Of a stretch of DNA of 6,679 nucleotides, positions 5,630 to 6,679 are shown one piece after another. How positions within the stretch are numbered: position 1 is the stretch's first letter; each line of letters opens with the position of its first letter. Made by a program: the position numbers and the translations under genes. The stretch lies in assembly GCA_030611395.1 (NCBI GenBank), contig JAUWPX010000079.1:1-6679 (forward strand). The letters are read 5' to 3'. The notes beneath the pieces are model-generated. The model had not been told where the DNA came from. It worked only from the letters and a program-made list of their open reading frames with translations, and searched no databases. The stretch comes from Bacteroidota bacterium (lineage in GTDB: Bacteria; Bacteroidota; Bacteroidia; Bacteroidales; VadinHA17).

Positions 5630-6679
5630 ATGGGAGAAAAATCCTGGTACGCTGATGTAATTTTTCCCTTTCCCATAAAATCTCTTTTTACCTATAAAAT
5701 TCCAGGTAAACTGACCGGTAAAACCCAACCCGGGAAACGTGCTATTGTCCAATTTGGTAAAAAGAAAATTTACTCGGCACTTATCAGGAAAATACATCAA
5801 AATCCGCCTGCGGGATATTTAATAAAGGAAATTGAAGATATTCTTGATCCTGAACCTCTTATCAACGAGAAGCAATTTAGCTTTTGGGAATGGATAGCCA
5901 ATTATTATATGTGTTCTTTAGGTGAAGTTATGCGTGCTGCAATTCCTTCAGGATTAAAGCTTGAAAGCGAAACACGATTCATATATAATCCGGGCTTTCA
6001 ATCCCCGGAGATATTAACAGATCATGAAGAATTAATTCTTCAACTGGTAAAAGGTAAAAAATCTGTTACGATCAGCGACATAGAAAAAAGCTCAGGAGCA
6101 ATAAAAGCTATTCCAATAATTAACAGTCTCTTCAATAAAAATGCAATCCAGGTTGAGGAAGCGCTCACTGAAACATACAAACCCAGGAAGGAGAAATATG
6201 TAAAATTAGCTCCGGAAATCACTGAGATGGAACTAAATGACACTCTTTCTAAGCTTGTAAAAGCACCCAAACAACTTAGTATTATTGAGGAATATATTCG
6301 AAAATCAGGCGTTTTTGGCGATGATAAAGAAAAAGAGGTGACATGGAAGCAGCTCCTGCAACAGGCAAAAACAAGTGCACAATCATTGAATAGTCTGGTT
6401 AATAAAGGAGTATTGCAAACCTATGAAAAAACCATATCCAGACTTCCCTCTCCTGATTATGTTGCTGAGGAAATTAAAATTTTAAACGAAACCCAGCAAA
6501 AAGTTCTAAAAAAAATTCAGGATTCCTTTTTAAAAAACAAAGTAACTCTTCTACATGGAGTTACCGGTAGCGGCAAAACAGAAGTATATATTCATCTTAT
6601 CAGGCAATATCTTAATAAGGAAAAACAGGTTCTTTACCTTTTACCTGAAATTGCTCTGACAGCACAGATAATAAACCGT
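5630..6679 (+). CDS. priA: Primosomal protein N' (PriA helicase), N-terminal 350 residues
   Basis: This gene is open to the right edge: 350 codons are seen and no stop. PriA recognises stalled or recombined replication forks, unwinds 3'-to-5', and loads the primosome for replication restart. The N-terminal 3'-DNA-binding domain covers about residues 6-105 (ADVIFPFPIKSLFTYKIP, PGKRAIVQFGKKKIY, WEWIANYYMCSLGEVMRAAIPSG). A winged-helix-like region follows (about 130-270). The helicase core then begins with LNETQQKVL (285-293), Walker A GVTGSGKTE (310-318) and LLPEIALT (337-344), all close to the family consensus. The zinc-binding cysteines and later helicase motifs lie beyond the window. The start is the first ATG after an in-frame TAA at 5609-5611, and the conserved domain begins within ten residues. 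It follows pfkA by 74 bases on the same strand. Confidence 0.94.
   Translation, partial: MGEKSWYADVIFPFPIKSLFTYKIPGKLTGKTQPGKRAIVQFGKKKIYSALIRKIHQNPPAGYLIKEIEDILDPEPLINEKQFSFWEWIANYYMCSLGEVMRAAIPSGLKLESETRFIYNPGFQSPEILTDHEELILQLVKGKKSVTISDIEKSSGAIKAIPIINSLFNKNAIQVEEALTETYKPRKEKYVKLAPEITEMELNDTLSKLVKAPKQLSIIEEYIRKSGVFGDDKEKEVTWKQLLQQAKTSAQSLNSLVNKGVLQTYEKTISRLPSPDYVAEEIKILNETQQKVLKKIQDSFLKNKVTLLHGVTGSGKTEVYIHLIRQYLNKEKQVLYLLPEIALTAQIINR

Overview
The window looks like chromosomal DNA of a Bacteroidota bacterium, most likely in or near the Bacteroidales/Marinilabiliales. Four things support this: a porQ-type gene of the type IX secretion system (found only in this phylum), a porQ-cmk-ispH gene order that I recall from Porphyromonas, AT-rich DNA with A-rich leaders and no clear Shine-Dalgarno sequences, and good matches to the phylum's TAnnTTTG -7 promoter box ahead of two genes. 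The strain cannot be named from this sequence alone.

Layout, left to right: (1) the C-terminal end of a CaCA-family cation/Ca2+ exchanger (+ strand, cut by the left edge). (2) A YegS/DgkB-type lipid kinase on the - strand, meeting the exchanger tail to tail with one base between the stop codons. (3) A 150-base divergent intergenic region with a candidate promoter for the kinase. (4) porQ (+). (5) A 403-base non-coding stretch holding a short (AAGGCT)n array, its inverted counterpart about 230 bases away, and between them a 17-bp imperfect inverted repeat that resembles insertion-sequence ends. (6) A run of + strand housekeeping genes: cmk, ispH (overlapping cmk by 11 bases), pfkA, and the first 350 codons of priA, which runs off the right edge.

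The genes do not form one pathway. The exchanger handles cations, the lipid kinase phosphorylates diacylglycerol or a similar lipid, PorQ belongs to the cell-surface attachment complex of type IX secretion, and Cmk, IspH, PfkA and PriA serve pyrimidine nucleotides, isoprenoids, glycolysis and replication restart. The tight cmk-ispH overlap points to coupled translation. pfkA and priA follow at 85 and 74 bases and may be co-transcribed or have their own promoters.

I see no previously undescribed multi-gene system. The points most worth a second look are the nested inverted repeats between porQ and cmk, the probably leaderless cmk start, and an arginine-to-alanine change in the nucleotide site of PfkA.
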